Shown piece by piece: positions 1-5,954 of a DNA stretch of 6,119 nt. Source of the stretch: an uncultured Clostridia bacterium (GTDB taxonomy: Bacteria; Bacillota; Clostridia; Oscillospirales; CAG-272); NCBI GenBank assembly GCA_937914815.1, contig CALDMI010000271.1, positions 1 through 6,119 on the forward strand, given 5' to 3'. The first letter of the stretch is position 1, and the number at the start of each line of letters is the position of its first letter. The notes beneath the pieces are model-generated. The model saw only the letters and a program-made list of their open reading frames with translations, searched no databases and was not told where the DNA came from. A program made the position numbers and the translations under genes.

Positions 1-1
1 C

Positions 2-844
2 ACAACGTGGTACCCCACCACAATGACAATGGGAAGAGAGGATATAATATCCGCGCTCAAAGCCGAAACCTACTCCGAGGACGGGGCGAATATCCCCGGT
101 TTTCACATGGAGGGTCCCTTTATCAACGCAAATCACAAGGGCGCACAGAACGAGGACTTCATAGTCCCACCGTCTATGGATTTTCTCCCCGACTGGAGTC
201 GCGTCAAAATGGTCACGATAGCGCCGGAGTGCGCGCCGGACGACAGCTTTATCCGTGAGTGCCCCGCCGTCGTCTCGATAGGTCATACCGACGCGGATTA
301 TGACTGCGCGCTCCGCGCGTTTGCCGCCGGGGCAAGATGCCTCACCCACACGTTCAACGCGATGCCTCCGATACATCACAGAGCCCCCGGTCCGATAGGC
401 GCGGGAGCAATGCGCGACGACGTATACGCACAGCTCATATGCGACGGGCGGCACGTCCACATGGCTGCCGTAAAGATGCTAATCTCGATATTCGGCGAGG
501 ACAGAGTGGTACTTATCAGCGACTCTATGCGCGCGACCGGGCTCGGCGACGGAGAGTATATGTTCGGCGGGCAGAAGATACATGTGACCGGTGGCGCGGC
601 GCTTACCGAGGACGACCACCTCGCCGGCTCGACAACCAACCTCTTCGACTGTGTAAAGGTCGCAATCTCGTTCGGAATACCCGAGGACACGGCGGTTAAA
701 ATGGCGAGCGAGAACCCCGCAAGGCTCATGGGGCTGAACAAGGGGAAAGTCGCCGTCGGTATGGACGCCGACCTCATATTCACCGATAAGGATATGAACC
801 TCCGCGCCGTCCTCTGCCGTGAGAAGCTCCACGAAATCGCATAA
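2..844 (+). CDS. nagA: N-acetylglucosamine-6-phosphate deacetylase, C-terminal part (5' end outside window)
   Basis: The enzyme hydrolyses the acetyl group of GlcNAc-6-phosphate to give glucosamine-6-phosphate and acetate in the cytoplasm, feeding amino sugars into glycolysis or wall synthesis. The reading frame is open from base 2, so about 280 residues are present and roughly 100 N-terminal residues are missing (family length about 380). Amidohydrolase-fold landmarks appear in the right order: HMEGPFIN (Glu at 110-112, metal ligand), GHTDAD (His at 284-286), THTFNAM (His at 347-349), CDGRHVH (His at 452-454) and ISDSMRATG (catalytic Asp at 521-523). LAGSTTNL, ENPAR and a final GMDADLIF strand follow, all typical of NagA. 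No key residue is missing and no frameshift is seen. The ATG codons at 23 and 29 are internal, because family-like sequence (YPTTMT) continues upstream of them. The next gene starts 125 bases downstream on the same strand. No convincing terminator lies between them. Confidence 0.95.
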   Translation, partial: TTWYPTTMTMGREDIISALKAETYSEDGANIPGFHMEGPFINANHKGAQNEDFIVPPSMDFLPDWSRVKMVTIAPECAPDDSFIRECPAVVSIGHTDADYDCALRAFAAGARCLTHTFNAMPPIHHRAPGPIGAGAMRDDVYAQLICDGRHVHMAAVKMLISIFGEDRVVLISDSMRATGLGDGEYMFGGQKIHVTGGAALTEDDHLAGSTTNLFDCVKVAISFGIPEDTAVKMASENPARLMGLNKGKVAVGMDADLIFTDKDMNLRAVLCREKLHEIA

Positions 845-969
845 ACCGGTGATTTTGTAAATAACAGTTTACATATATCGTGTAAGACCGCGGCGTGCCC
901 ATAAAACCGCGTGCCGCAGAAAGTAATAATAAAAAACGGAAAGGCGCCGTAAAGCCGGCGGGTACTGCT
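845..969. other. Gap between nagA and the transglutaminase-like gene
   Basis: This 125-base gap starts AT-rich, with the palindrome at 856-873. It then has a short GC-rich stretch at 889-917 containing a repeated GCGTGCC (893-899 and 909-915) and possible 5-base stems. There is no T-run after these stems, so they do not make a normal intrinsic terminator. An A-rich stretch follows (920-936), then a purine motif GGAAAGG at 938-944 that is too far (25 bases) from the ATG at 970 to be its ribosome site. Confidence 0.5.
856..873. promoter_or_regulatory. Inverted repeat TGTAAA-N6-TTTACA, candidate operator (copy 1)
   Basis: Perfect 6-base arms (856-861 and 868-873) flank the spacer TAACAG, starting 11 bases after the nagA stop codon. 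A near-identical palindrome lies between rhaB and rhaA at 5928-5947; the two match at 15 of 18 positions in the plus orientation. The symmetry and the recurrence in two intergenic gaps suggest a dimeric regulator site. A weak AT-rich 3'-end hairpin is the alternative. No good -35/-10 pair is visible beside it. Confidence 0.4.
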
Positions 970-3480
970 ATGAAAAAACACATACTCCGTATACTCCTCC
1001 CGCTAATTCTACTTATGTCCGTCCTCCTCTTCACCCTCTCCTGCACAGGTCTTTCCGACCTTATAACGCAGGAATTTACGGTTACATTTGAAAACTGGGA
1101 CGGGACGAAGGACACCGTAAAGATAAAGAAAGGTGAGACGCTGACCCCCGCGGCGCCGGAGGCGCGACCGGGATATACGTTCCTCGGCTGGTACTTCGGG
1201 AGTGCGCCGTGGAAAGACGGCACAGCTGTAAACTCTAATTTACATCTCGTGGGAAAATGGTCTGCCAACAAATATAAAATCACCTTCTCCGTAAACGGCA
1301 CCGAAACGGTGGTGGACGCAGAGGGAGGCACTCTACCCGCCTATCCCGGGACGCCTGAGAAGCCGCCGGAGGGGGCAAAGCAATATGTGTTCACGGGCTG
1401 GGAGCCCGCGCTCGCCGAGGCGACCGAGGACACGACCTACACCGCCCTCTTCCGTGAGGAGGCGCGAATACTCCATATAATGGTCAACCCGACCTACAAA
1501 AACGCCGCAAATATCATATTCCCGAACGGAGAAGACATCGCCTACGGCGGCGACGCGTCGATAAGCATAACGGTAAACGACGGCTACGTCTTCGAGGGGT
1601 GGTATAACCCCGACGGAACCCCGGCAGAGCCGCAGCTCGGAGAGCAGACCGGGACGACAATCACCTACACCGCCCTCTCCGACGACCTGACGCTTGAGGC
1701 GCGGTTCTCTCTTGTCACTCTTGATGTCAACTATGATCTGCCCGCGGGCGCAGTGAACGGAAATCCCGGGGCTGTTACGGTCGAGGACGGGCGCGTGGTG
1801 CTCACCGCCCCGACCCTTGACGGGAAGATATTCCGTGGATGGTTTACAGAGCCGGACGGCGCGGGCGAGAGCATAAACTACATTGATTACGCCTTTGCAA
1901 AGGCGGGTAAGACCGCCTACGCGTACTTTGTCTCCGCCGCCTCCGCCACCTTCACGGTGAACGGCGTGCACCTCGAGAGTCTCGACCGCAAGGTCGCCGC
2001 GGGAGAGCGGCTCGCCGCCCCGGATATTGACCCGTCAGAGTACGGAATGAGCGCGTACAGGCTCGGAAAATGGTACACGACCCCCACCCTCTCGCCCGGG
2101 AGCGAGTATGATTTCTCCTCTCCCGTCACCTCGGATATGAATCTTTACAGCGAATGGGAATACCTCGGGACCGACGGATTTTTTGCCTACTCGGATAAAT
2201 TCTCCGCCGCAGTCGGCACGGAGAAAATAGAGATTACCTCCGAGGAGGAGTTTATCGCTTTCATAGAATATGTCCAGTTCTTCACGATAGAAAAGAAGAT
2301 AACTATCACTTTCTCCGGCGGATACTCTCCGGAGTTTGAGAGCGCGGACGCACTGAGCTCCTATATGTCCTCCCTTATAAAAAAGAGCAGCTTCCCGAGC
2401 GGGATTCCCCTCCCCTACTCCTACACGGGGGCGGCGCCCTACCGCCCGACGGCGGTATATTTCAGCGGAGACCTCTCGCTCGACGCATCGCTGACAACCC
2501 CGGAGGAAAAGCAGATAATAAAGACAAAATACCTCTATGCTTTCCATGAGAGCGCCGCCGGAATGGGCAGCGGATATGACTCCTTCGCCATCGAAAATCT
2601 CACCCGGACGGTGAGCGTCTATACCACAAATCAGCTTGTCTACGCTCTTGAGCACGGTGCGCGCCCGCTCCCGGTCGCGGGCTCCTCCGCCGAGAGGATA
2701 TACGAGGCGGCAAAGAATATACTCCGCATGATAACCGAGCCCGGAATGTCCGACACCGAGAAGCTCCGCGCAATATACGAATGGCTGATACTCAATGTGA
2801 GCTACGACTACGGCGCGGCGGGAGACGACGAGATTTCCGCCGTCTGGCACAGATACACCGCATGGTATGCCGAGGGCGTGTTTGACTCCCGACTCGCGGT
2901 ATGCGACGGAATAGCAAAGGCATATCTCATAATGGCGAGAATTGAAAATATCGCCTGCATCCGCGTGAGCGGTACGCAGATAGATGCGGGCGGACACGCA
3001 TGGAACAAGGTATATCTTGGCGGTTGGTACGGTGTCGACGCGACGCACGGCAATGTCGGCGTCGGGGAAACGGAACTCATGACGCTCACCTGCTTCCTCT
3101 TCACCGACGAATACAAGAGGAAGACCTGCACATTCGATACCCCGGCGGGCTTTGAGTCGTCGGACGCGCCGAAAAATGTCTACCCGGATATAAAGGTCAG
3201 GGGAGTCGACGGTCTGCCGCTCTCACTACTTATCGAAAATAAAGCCGACCTTGTCCGTCTCTCGGCTTATATAAAGAAGTACTCGCTCTCCCCCGTCACC
3301 GACTCTGACTATTACGGCGGGCGGACGAATGCCGGCACTATGATGTTTGAGATAGCGGTAACGGAAAACTCCGGCGTAACAGTAGCCGACATCTGCACAG
3401 CCCTCGGTATCACGTCATATGTCCCCGGCACATCCGACGCAGGCTATACGACCTACATTCTGCGGGTTTCACTGTCATAA
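970..3480 (+). CDS. Predicted lipoprotein/secreted protein with InlB B-repeat-like modules and a transglutaminase-like domain
   Basis: An 836-residue exported protein. Residues 1-25 form a signal peptide: K2, K3, R7, a hydrophobic core at 8-24, then the lipobox-like TLSC with Cys25, which is not canonical at -3. Residues ~36-97 and 100-161 are clear Listeria-Bacteroides/InlB B-type repeats (VTFENWDGT, PGYTFLGWY, YVFTGW). Three more diverged modules end near 246, 320 and 400, each with a GW[YF] or GKWY turn. Residues ~401-575 are unassigned. Residues ~578-705 form a transglutaminase/protease-like fold with an apparent catalytic triad: Cys645 in AVCDG, His676 in GGHAWN and Asp690 in GVDATHG. 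A C-terminal region of about 120 residues is unrecognised. The ATG at 970 was chosen because it sits directly before the signal peptide; the GTG at 895 would add 25 polar, basic residues and has no ribosome site. The ribosome site at 970 is itself weak (GGCGGG). It probably acts at the cell surface on proteins or peptides (cross-linking, cleavage or binding), but its substrate cannot be deduced. The +strand hairpin at 3643-3704 probably ends this transcript. Confidence 0.85.
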   Translation: MKKHILRILLPLILLMSVLLFTLSCTGLSDLITQEFTVTFENWDGTKDTVKIKKGETLTPAAPEARPGYTFLGWYFGSAPWKDGTAVNSNLHLVGKWSANKYKITFSVNGTETVVDAEGGTLPAYPGTPEKPPEGAKQYVFTGWEPALAEATEDTTYTALFREEARILHIMVNPTYKNAANIIFPNGEDIAYGGDASISITVNDGYVFEGWYNPDGTPAEPQLGEQTGTTITYTALSDDLTLEARFSLVTLDVNYDLPAGAVNGNPGAVTVEDGRVVLTAPTLDGKIFRGWFTEPDGAGESINYIDYAFAKAGKTAYAYFVSAASATFTVNGVHLESLDRKVAAGERLAAPDIDPSEYGMSAYRLGKWYTTPTLSPGSEYDFSSPVTSDMNLYSEWEYLGTDGFFAYSDKFSAAVGTEKIEITSEEEFIAFIEYVQFFTIEKKITITFSGGYSPEFESADALSSYMSSLIKKSSFPSGIPLPYSYTGAAPYRPTAVYFSGDLSLDASLTTPEEKQIIKTKYLYAFHESAAGMGSGYDSFAIENLTRTVSVYTTNQLVYALEHGARPLPVAGSSAERIYEAAKNILRMITEPGMSDTEKLRAIYEWLILNVSYDYGAAGDDEISAVWHRYTAWYAEGVFDSRLAVCDGIAKAYLIMARIENIACIRVSGTQIDAGGHAWNKVYLGGWYGVDATHGNVGVGETELMTLTCFLFTDEYKRKTCTFDTPAGFESSDAPKNVYPDIKVRGVDGLPLSLLIENKADLVRLSAYIKKYSLSPVTDSDYYGGRTNAGTMMFEIAVTENSGVTVADICTALGITSYVPGTSDAGYTTYILRVSLS

Positions 3481-3717
3481 AGCAAACCGCCCCGCGACCG
3501 TTTCAAAGGGCGCCGGGCAAACTGGCGGCGGCAAGCCGCCACGCGGCTGCTATGCAAAGTGCAAAAGCCACATCAGCCGCGCCCGCAACCCGCGGCGCGC
3601 TCGCAGGCAAGGCGACCGTCATAGTAAAAAACAAAGAAATATCGCCGCATACGGCATTTTTCACGGTAAAAAATCCGCGAGAAGCCGTGTGCGGCGGTTT
3701 TTTTAGCAAAAAGAAAA
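3481..3717. other. Non-coding, hairpin-rich intergenic block between converging genes; possible dispersed repeat
   Basis: I see no believable gene here. The block is very GC-rich in its first half and A/T-run-rich in its second. Visible structures are: a perfect 7-base stem at 3523-3529/3535-3541 (TGGCGGC, loop GGCAA); an 8-base stem at 3542-3549/3574-3581 with a 24-base loop that contains TGCA-AAG-TGCA; and a long imperfect stem at 3643-3655/3684-3696. The outer edges are also inverted: AAACCGCC at 3484-3491 and GGCGGTTT at 3693-3700. This layout resembles a REP- or MITE-like intergenic element, but only one copy is in the window, so that is inference. Confidence 0.45.
3643..3704 (+). terminator. 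Probable intrinsic terminator of the transglutaminase-like gene
   Basis: A 13-base stem (3643-3655 with 3684-3696, one T-G wobble) is followed by seven T residues at 3698-3704. The 28-base loop contains a smaller AT hairpin (ATTTTT at 3656-3661 with its complement near 3668-3673). The stem begins 163 bases after the stop codon at 3480, which is long. Read on the minus strand the same stem is followed by T-rich sequence (3642 down to about 3621), so it may also act as a backup for the rha transcript. Confidence 0.65.
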
Positions 3718-3751
3718 GAGCCGTCCCCGCGGCAAAGCGCGGGGACGGCTC
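3708..3751 (-). terminator. Strong intrinsic terminator of the rha operon
   Basis: A perfect 14-base GC-rich stem pairs 3718-3731 with 3738-3751 (core AGCCGTCCCCGC and its complement) around a 6-base loop. On the minus strand it is followed by TTTTCTTTTT (3717 down to 3708). It lies about 30 bases beyond the rhaD stop codon. The plus side has no T-run, so it is directional towards the rha operon. Confidence 0.92.
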
Positions 3752-3786
3752 CGGTTAATCCGGTTAATAGGGTTAACCGGGTTAAT
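3752..3786. repeat. Four-copy 9-base repeat (CCGGTTAAT-like) overlapping the rhaD stop codon
   Basis: The core GGTTAA recurs at 3753, 3762, 3771 and 3780, exactly nine bases apart, as a slightly varied CCGGTTAAT unit. On the minus strand each unit contributes a TAA, and because the period is a multiple of three all four TAA codons are in frame with rhaD. The first (3782-3784) is the actual stop. The array lies between the rhaD stop and the terminator stem. It looks like a local slippage or tandem duplication of the gene's last bases. Confidence 0.75.
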
Positions 3787-4594
3787 CAAGATAATCTTTT
3801 CTGTAATTAAGACCAAACGACGCGGCGAGTTCCTTCAGCTGTCTGTCGCTTATCTCGTTTATTCTGTCGTGTCCCTCGGTGAGCATGAAGAGCTGCGCCG
3901 CCTTTTCCACCGTCTCGATAAGTCCGAAAGCCTCATCAAGCGTGCGCCCGGTACCGTATATGCCGTGCGCCGTCCAGACGCAGATACGCGTCGTCGTGAG
4001 TTTCTTTGCCGTCGCGGCGCCTATCTCATTATTTCCGCAGACCATCCACGGAAGAACGGATATTCCCTCCGGGAACACAACGATACTCTCGGTCTGCACC
4101 TTCCAGAGTGAGCGGGTAAACTCCCTCTCGGTCAGCGCATGGGTCAGAGACATCGCAACCGTGTAGGTCGGGTGGCTGTGAATTACCACCCTGTGGAGCG
4201 GGTCGACCGACAGGCGGGAGATATGGCTCATCAGGTGCGAGGGGAGCTCGGAGGTGAATTTATTTCCTCCGCGGAAGCCCCAGAGGAGCTCTGCGACGCG
4301 CCCGGTGGCGCCTATTCTTATAATTCCGAGGTCCTTTTCCGGCTCGTACTGTATGTTTTTGAAGTACTCTCCGGTTCCGGTAACGAGGAACATCTTTCCG
4401 ATAAGAGCGGATCCGTCGAAATCAAAGGGTATCTCGCGTATCACCTTTGTCGTGTCAAGATAGTCGCGGACATCGTCGTCTGTCAGAAGATAGGTGAGGT
4501 TTCCGCCGTTGCGCTCATCCCACCCGAGGCGGTAGAGGTTCGAGAATGTGCGGATAGCCTCTACCATGAATTTTGCTTCAAGAATATTTTTCAT
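3782..4594 (-). CDS. rhaD: L-rhamnulose-1-phosphate aldolase
   Basis: This class II (zinc) aldolase splits L-rhamnulose-1-phosphate into dihydroxyacetone phosphate and L-lactaldehyde, the last committed step of L-rhamnose breakdown in the cytoplasm. The 270 residues match the usual length (about 274 in E. coli). The phosphate-binding loop NGGNLT is at residues 29-34, and the VTGTGEYF strand is at 71-78. The catalytic Glu116 lies in FTSELPSH. Zinc ligands His139 and His141 are in VIHSHPTY and His210 is in TAHGIYG. These fall within one or two positions of the E. coli residues as I remember them (E117, H141, H143, H212). The start is fixed by AAAGGA five bases before the ATG. The gene lies 31 bases after rhaA on the same strand and is the last of the operon. 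The stop codon is followed by three more in-frame TAA codons and then the terminator. No defect is seen. Confidence 0.97.
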   Translation of the reverse strand: MKNILEAKFMVEAIRTFSNLYRLGWDERNGGNLTYLLTDDDVRDYLDTTKVIREIPFDFDGSALIGKMFLVTGTGEYFKNIQYEPEKDLGIIRIGATGRVAELLWGFRGGNKFTSELPSHLMSHISRLSVDPLHRVVIHSHPTYTVAMSLTHALTEREFTRSLWKVQTESIVVFPEGISVLPWMVCGNNEIGAATAKKLTTTRICVWTAHGIYGTGRTLDEAFGLIETVEKAAQLFMLTEGHDRINEISDRQLKELAASFGLNYRKDYLD

Positions 4595-4599
4595 ATGTT

Positions 4600-4605
4600 T
4601 CCTTT
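4600..4605 (-). promoter_or_regulatory. Ribosome binding site of rhaD
   Basis: AAAGGA on the minus strand, five bases before the ATG at 4594-4592. It lies inside the 31-base rhaA-rhaD gap, which has no room for a separate promoter, so rhaD is co-transcribed with rhaA. It supports Met1 rather than the internal Met10 as the start. Confidence 0.8.
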
Positions 4606-4625
4606 CAGAATACCGGGAGCGGGTC

Positions 4626-5870
4626 TCAGCCTCTCTTTGAGAGAACCTCCGACTCGTATACCTCAGCCTCGCGGATCCAGTTCATTCCTACGGGCACTCC
4701 GCATCTCTCGCAGTACTCATCCCATACGTCGCCGAACGGGAAGGTCTTGAACTCCTCGCTTACGGCGAACATCTTCGTAAAGTTCGCGCTGTCCTGCATA
4801 TCAGCCAGCGACTTGTTCGGGAGAAGGAGAGCGTAAAGCAGTGCCTTCTGCATATTGCGCGCGCCTATCGTCCATGCGGCGATACGGTTTATCGACGCGT
4901 CGAAGTAGTCAAGACCGATAAGCACCTTGCGCTCCGCATGGTTCCTTATTATTTCCTTTGCTATCTCGCGGGTCTCGTCGTCAAACGACACAACATGGTC
5001 GGAGTCCCAGCGAACAGGGCGGGTCACATGCAGAGCCACATAGTCGTTGAAGAGGAGGAGCGAGGATATCTTATCCGATACCATCTCGGTAGGATGATAG
5101 TGTCCGTTGTCAAGGAGGCAGCAGATACCGTTCTTCGCGCAGTAGTTCTGGTAGAACTCCGCAGAGCCGACGGTGTAGCTCTCAAGCCCTATTCCGAACA
5201 CCTTGCTCTCGCACGAATCGATTATATATTTCTTGTCGTACTTTACGGAGAATATCTGGTCAAGAGAGTCCTTCAGACGGGCTCTCGGTCCCATTCTGTC
5301 TGCCGGGGTCTCCTTCATTCCGTCGGGAATCCAGATGTTGCAGAGGCAGGGTGAACCGAGCTTCTCGCCGATGTAAGCCGCTATCTTACGGCACGCCTTA
5401 CCGTGTCTTATCCAGTACTGTCTTACATTCTCGTCCGGGCTCGACAGGGTGAGATTGTCCTTTACCATGGGTGAGGAGAAGAATGTGGGGTTGAAGTCTA
5501 TTCCTATCTTCTTCAGCTTCGCGTACTTTATCCATGCGTCAAAGTGCTTCGGCTCAAGCTTATCGCGCTCGACCTTCTCGCCGCCGGTTATCGCGTATAT
5601 CGCGTGGAGATTTATTCTCTTCTTTCCGGGGACGAGGGAGAGGACCTTGTCAAAGTCCGCCATCAGCTCCTCCGGCGTTCTCGCCTTTCCGGGGTAGTTT
5701 CCGGTCGCCTGTATACCGCCGGTGAGCGGTCCGCTGTTCTCAAATCCCGCGACATCGTCGCCCTGCCAGCAGTGTATTGATACCGGGATAGAGGCGAGGG
5801 TCTTTATCGCCTCCTCGGTGTCTATACCGTACTTTGCATACACGACCTTTGCGTTCTCATATGCTTTCAT
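4626..5870 (-). CDS. rhaA: L-rhamnose isomerase
   Basis: RhaA interconverts L-rhamnose and L-rhamnulose, the first step of the cytoplasmic pathway, using two divalent metal ions (Mn2+ type) in a TIM barrel. The 414 residues are close to the usual length (419 in E. coli). The N-terminal [10 protein letters not shown] motif is at 31-40, followed by the [13 protein letters not shown] segment at 57-69. Putative metal ligands are Glu221 (CESKVFGIG), Asp254 and His257 (LLDNGHYHP), His281 (ALHVTRP), Asp289 and Asp291 (RWDSDH) and Asp321 ([13 protein letters not shown]). Every one is displaced by exactly 13 from the E. coli ligands as I remember them (234, 267, 270, 294, 302, 304, 334), so the active site appears complete. 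AAAGGAG ten bases before the ATG fixes the start. It follows rhaB after an unusually AT-rich 84-base gap and precedes rhaD by 31 bases. Confidence 0.98.
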   Translation of the reverse strand: MKAYENAKVVYAKYGIDTEEAIKTLASIPVSIHCWQGDDVAGFENSGPLTGGIQATGNYPGKARTPEELMADFDKVLSLVPGKKRINLHAIYAITGGEKVERDKLEPKHFDAWIKYAKLKKIGIDFNPTFFSSPMVKDNLTLSSPDENVRQYWIRHGKACRKIAAYIGEKLGSPCLCNIWIPDGMKETPADRMGPRARLKDSLDQIFSVKYDKKYIIDSCESKVFGIGLESYTVGSAEFYQNYCAKNGICCLLDNGHYHPTEMVSDKISSLLLFNDYVALHVTRPVRWDSDHVVSFDDETREIAKEIIRNHAERKVLIGLDYFDASINRIAAWTIGARNMQKALLYALLLPNKSLADMQDSANFTKMFAVSEEFKTFPFGDVWDEYCERCGVPVGMNWIREAEVYESEVLSKRG

Positions 5871-5880
5871 TCTGTTTGTT

Positions 5881-5887
5881 CTCCTTT
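5881..5887 (-). promoter_or_regulatory. Ribosome binding site of rhaA
   Basis: AAAGGAG on the minus strand, separated from the ATG at 5870-5868 by ten bases. It is the strongest Shine-Dalgarno match in the window and fixes the rhaA start. Confidence 0.85.
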
Positions 5888-5900
5888 GTATGTAATTTTT

Positions 5901-5926
5901 ATTAAATACTTAAATTAAATACTTGA
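5901..5926. repeat. Two tandem 13-base repeats upstream of rhaA
   Basis: ATTAAATACTTAA (5901-5913) is followed immediately by ATTAAATACTTGA (5914-5926), matching at 12 of 13 positions. The pair sits between the palindrome at 5928-5947 and the rhaA ribosome site, in a strongly AT-rich gap. Direct repeats can be sites for AraC-type sugar regulators, but nothing here identifies the protein. No convincing promoter pair could be placed. Confidence 0.6.
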
Positions 5927-5927
5927 A

Positions 5928-5947
5928 TTGTAAATAATGCTTTACAA
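5928..5947. promoter_or_regulatory. Inverted repeat TTGTAAA-N6-TTTACAA, candidate operator (copy 2)
   Basis: Perfect 7-base arms (5928-5934 and 5941-5947) around the spacer TAATGC, starting 7 bases past the rhaB stop and about 57 bases before the rhaA start. It matches the site at 856-873 at 15 of 18 core positions, including the TAA at the start of the spacer. The location would suit control of an internal rhaA promoter or a shared regulator. It could instead be a weak hairpin in the transcript between rhaB and rhaA. Confidence 0.45.
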
Positions 5948-5954
5948 AAATCGC

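Noticed and set aside
856..873. Palindrome as a CcpA cre site or CRP site
   Set aside because: The cre consensus has no 6-base spacer and has a central CG, and CRP half-sites are TGTGA with a different effective spacing, so neither fits.
889..917. Possible terminator for nagA (CGCGG/CCGCG or GCGGC/GCCGC stems)
   Set aside because: The stems are only five bases and are not followed by a T-run.
895..969. GTG at 895 as an extended start of the surface protein
   Set aside because: It would put 25 basic and polar residues before the signal peptide and has no ribosome site; the ATG at 970 begins a normal signal peptide.
376..981. 201-codon minus-strand frame across the end of nagA and the following gap
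   Set aside because: It is antisense to conserved NagA motifs and its translation has no family features.
2035..3048. 337-codon open frame on the minus strand inside the transglutaminase-like gene
   Set aside because: It lies wholly antisense to a gene with a clear signal peptide, repeats and catalytic motifs; its translation has no recognisable domain and no good ribosome site. Long antisense frames are expected in GC-rich coding DNA.
3503..3758. Small open frames of 68 codons on each strand in the intergenic block (3503-3709 minus, 3552-3758 plus)
   Set aside because: They run through terminator stems, have biased low-complexity translations and no ribosome sites, and mirror each other because the DNA is nearly palindromic.
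4139..4750. 203-codon plus-strand frame across rhaD and the end of rhaA
   Set aside because: It is antisense to two well-identified genes, and its translation looks like no known protein.
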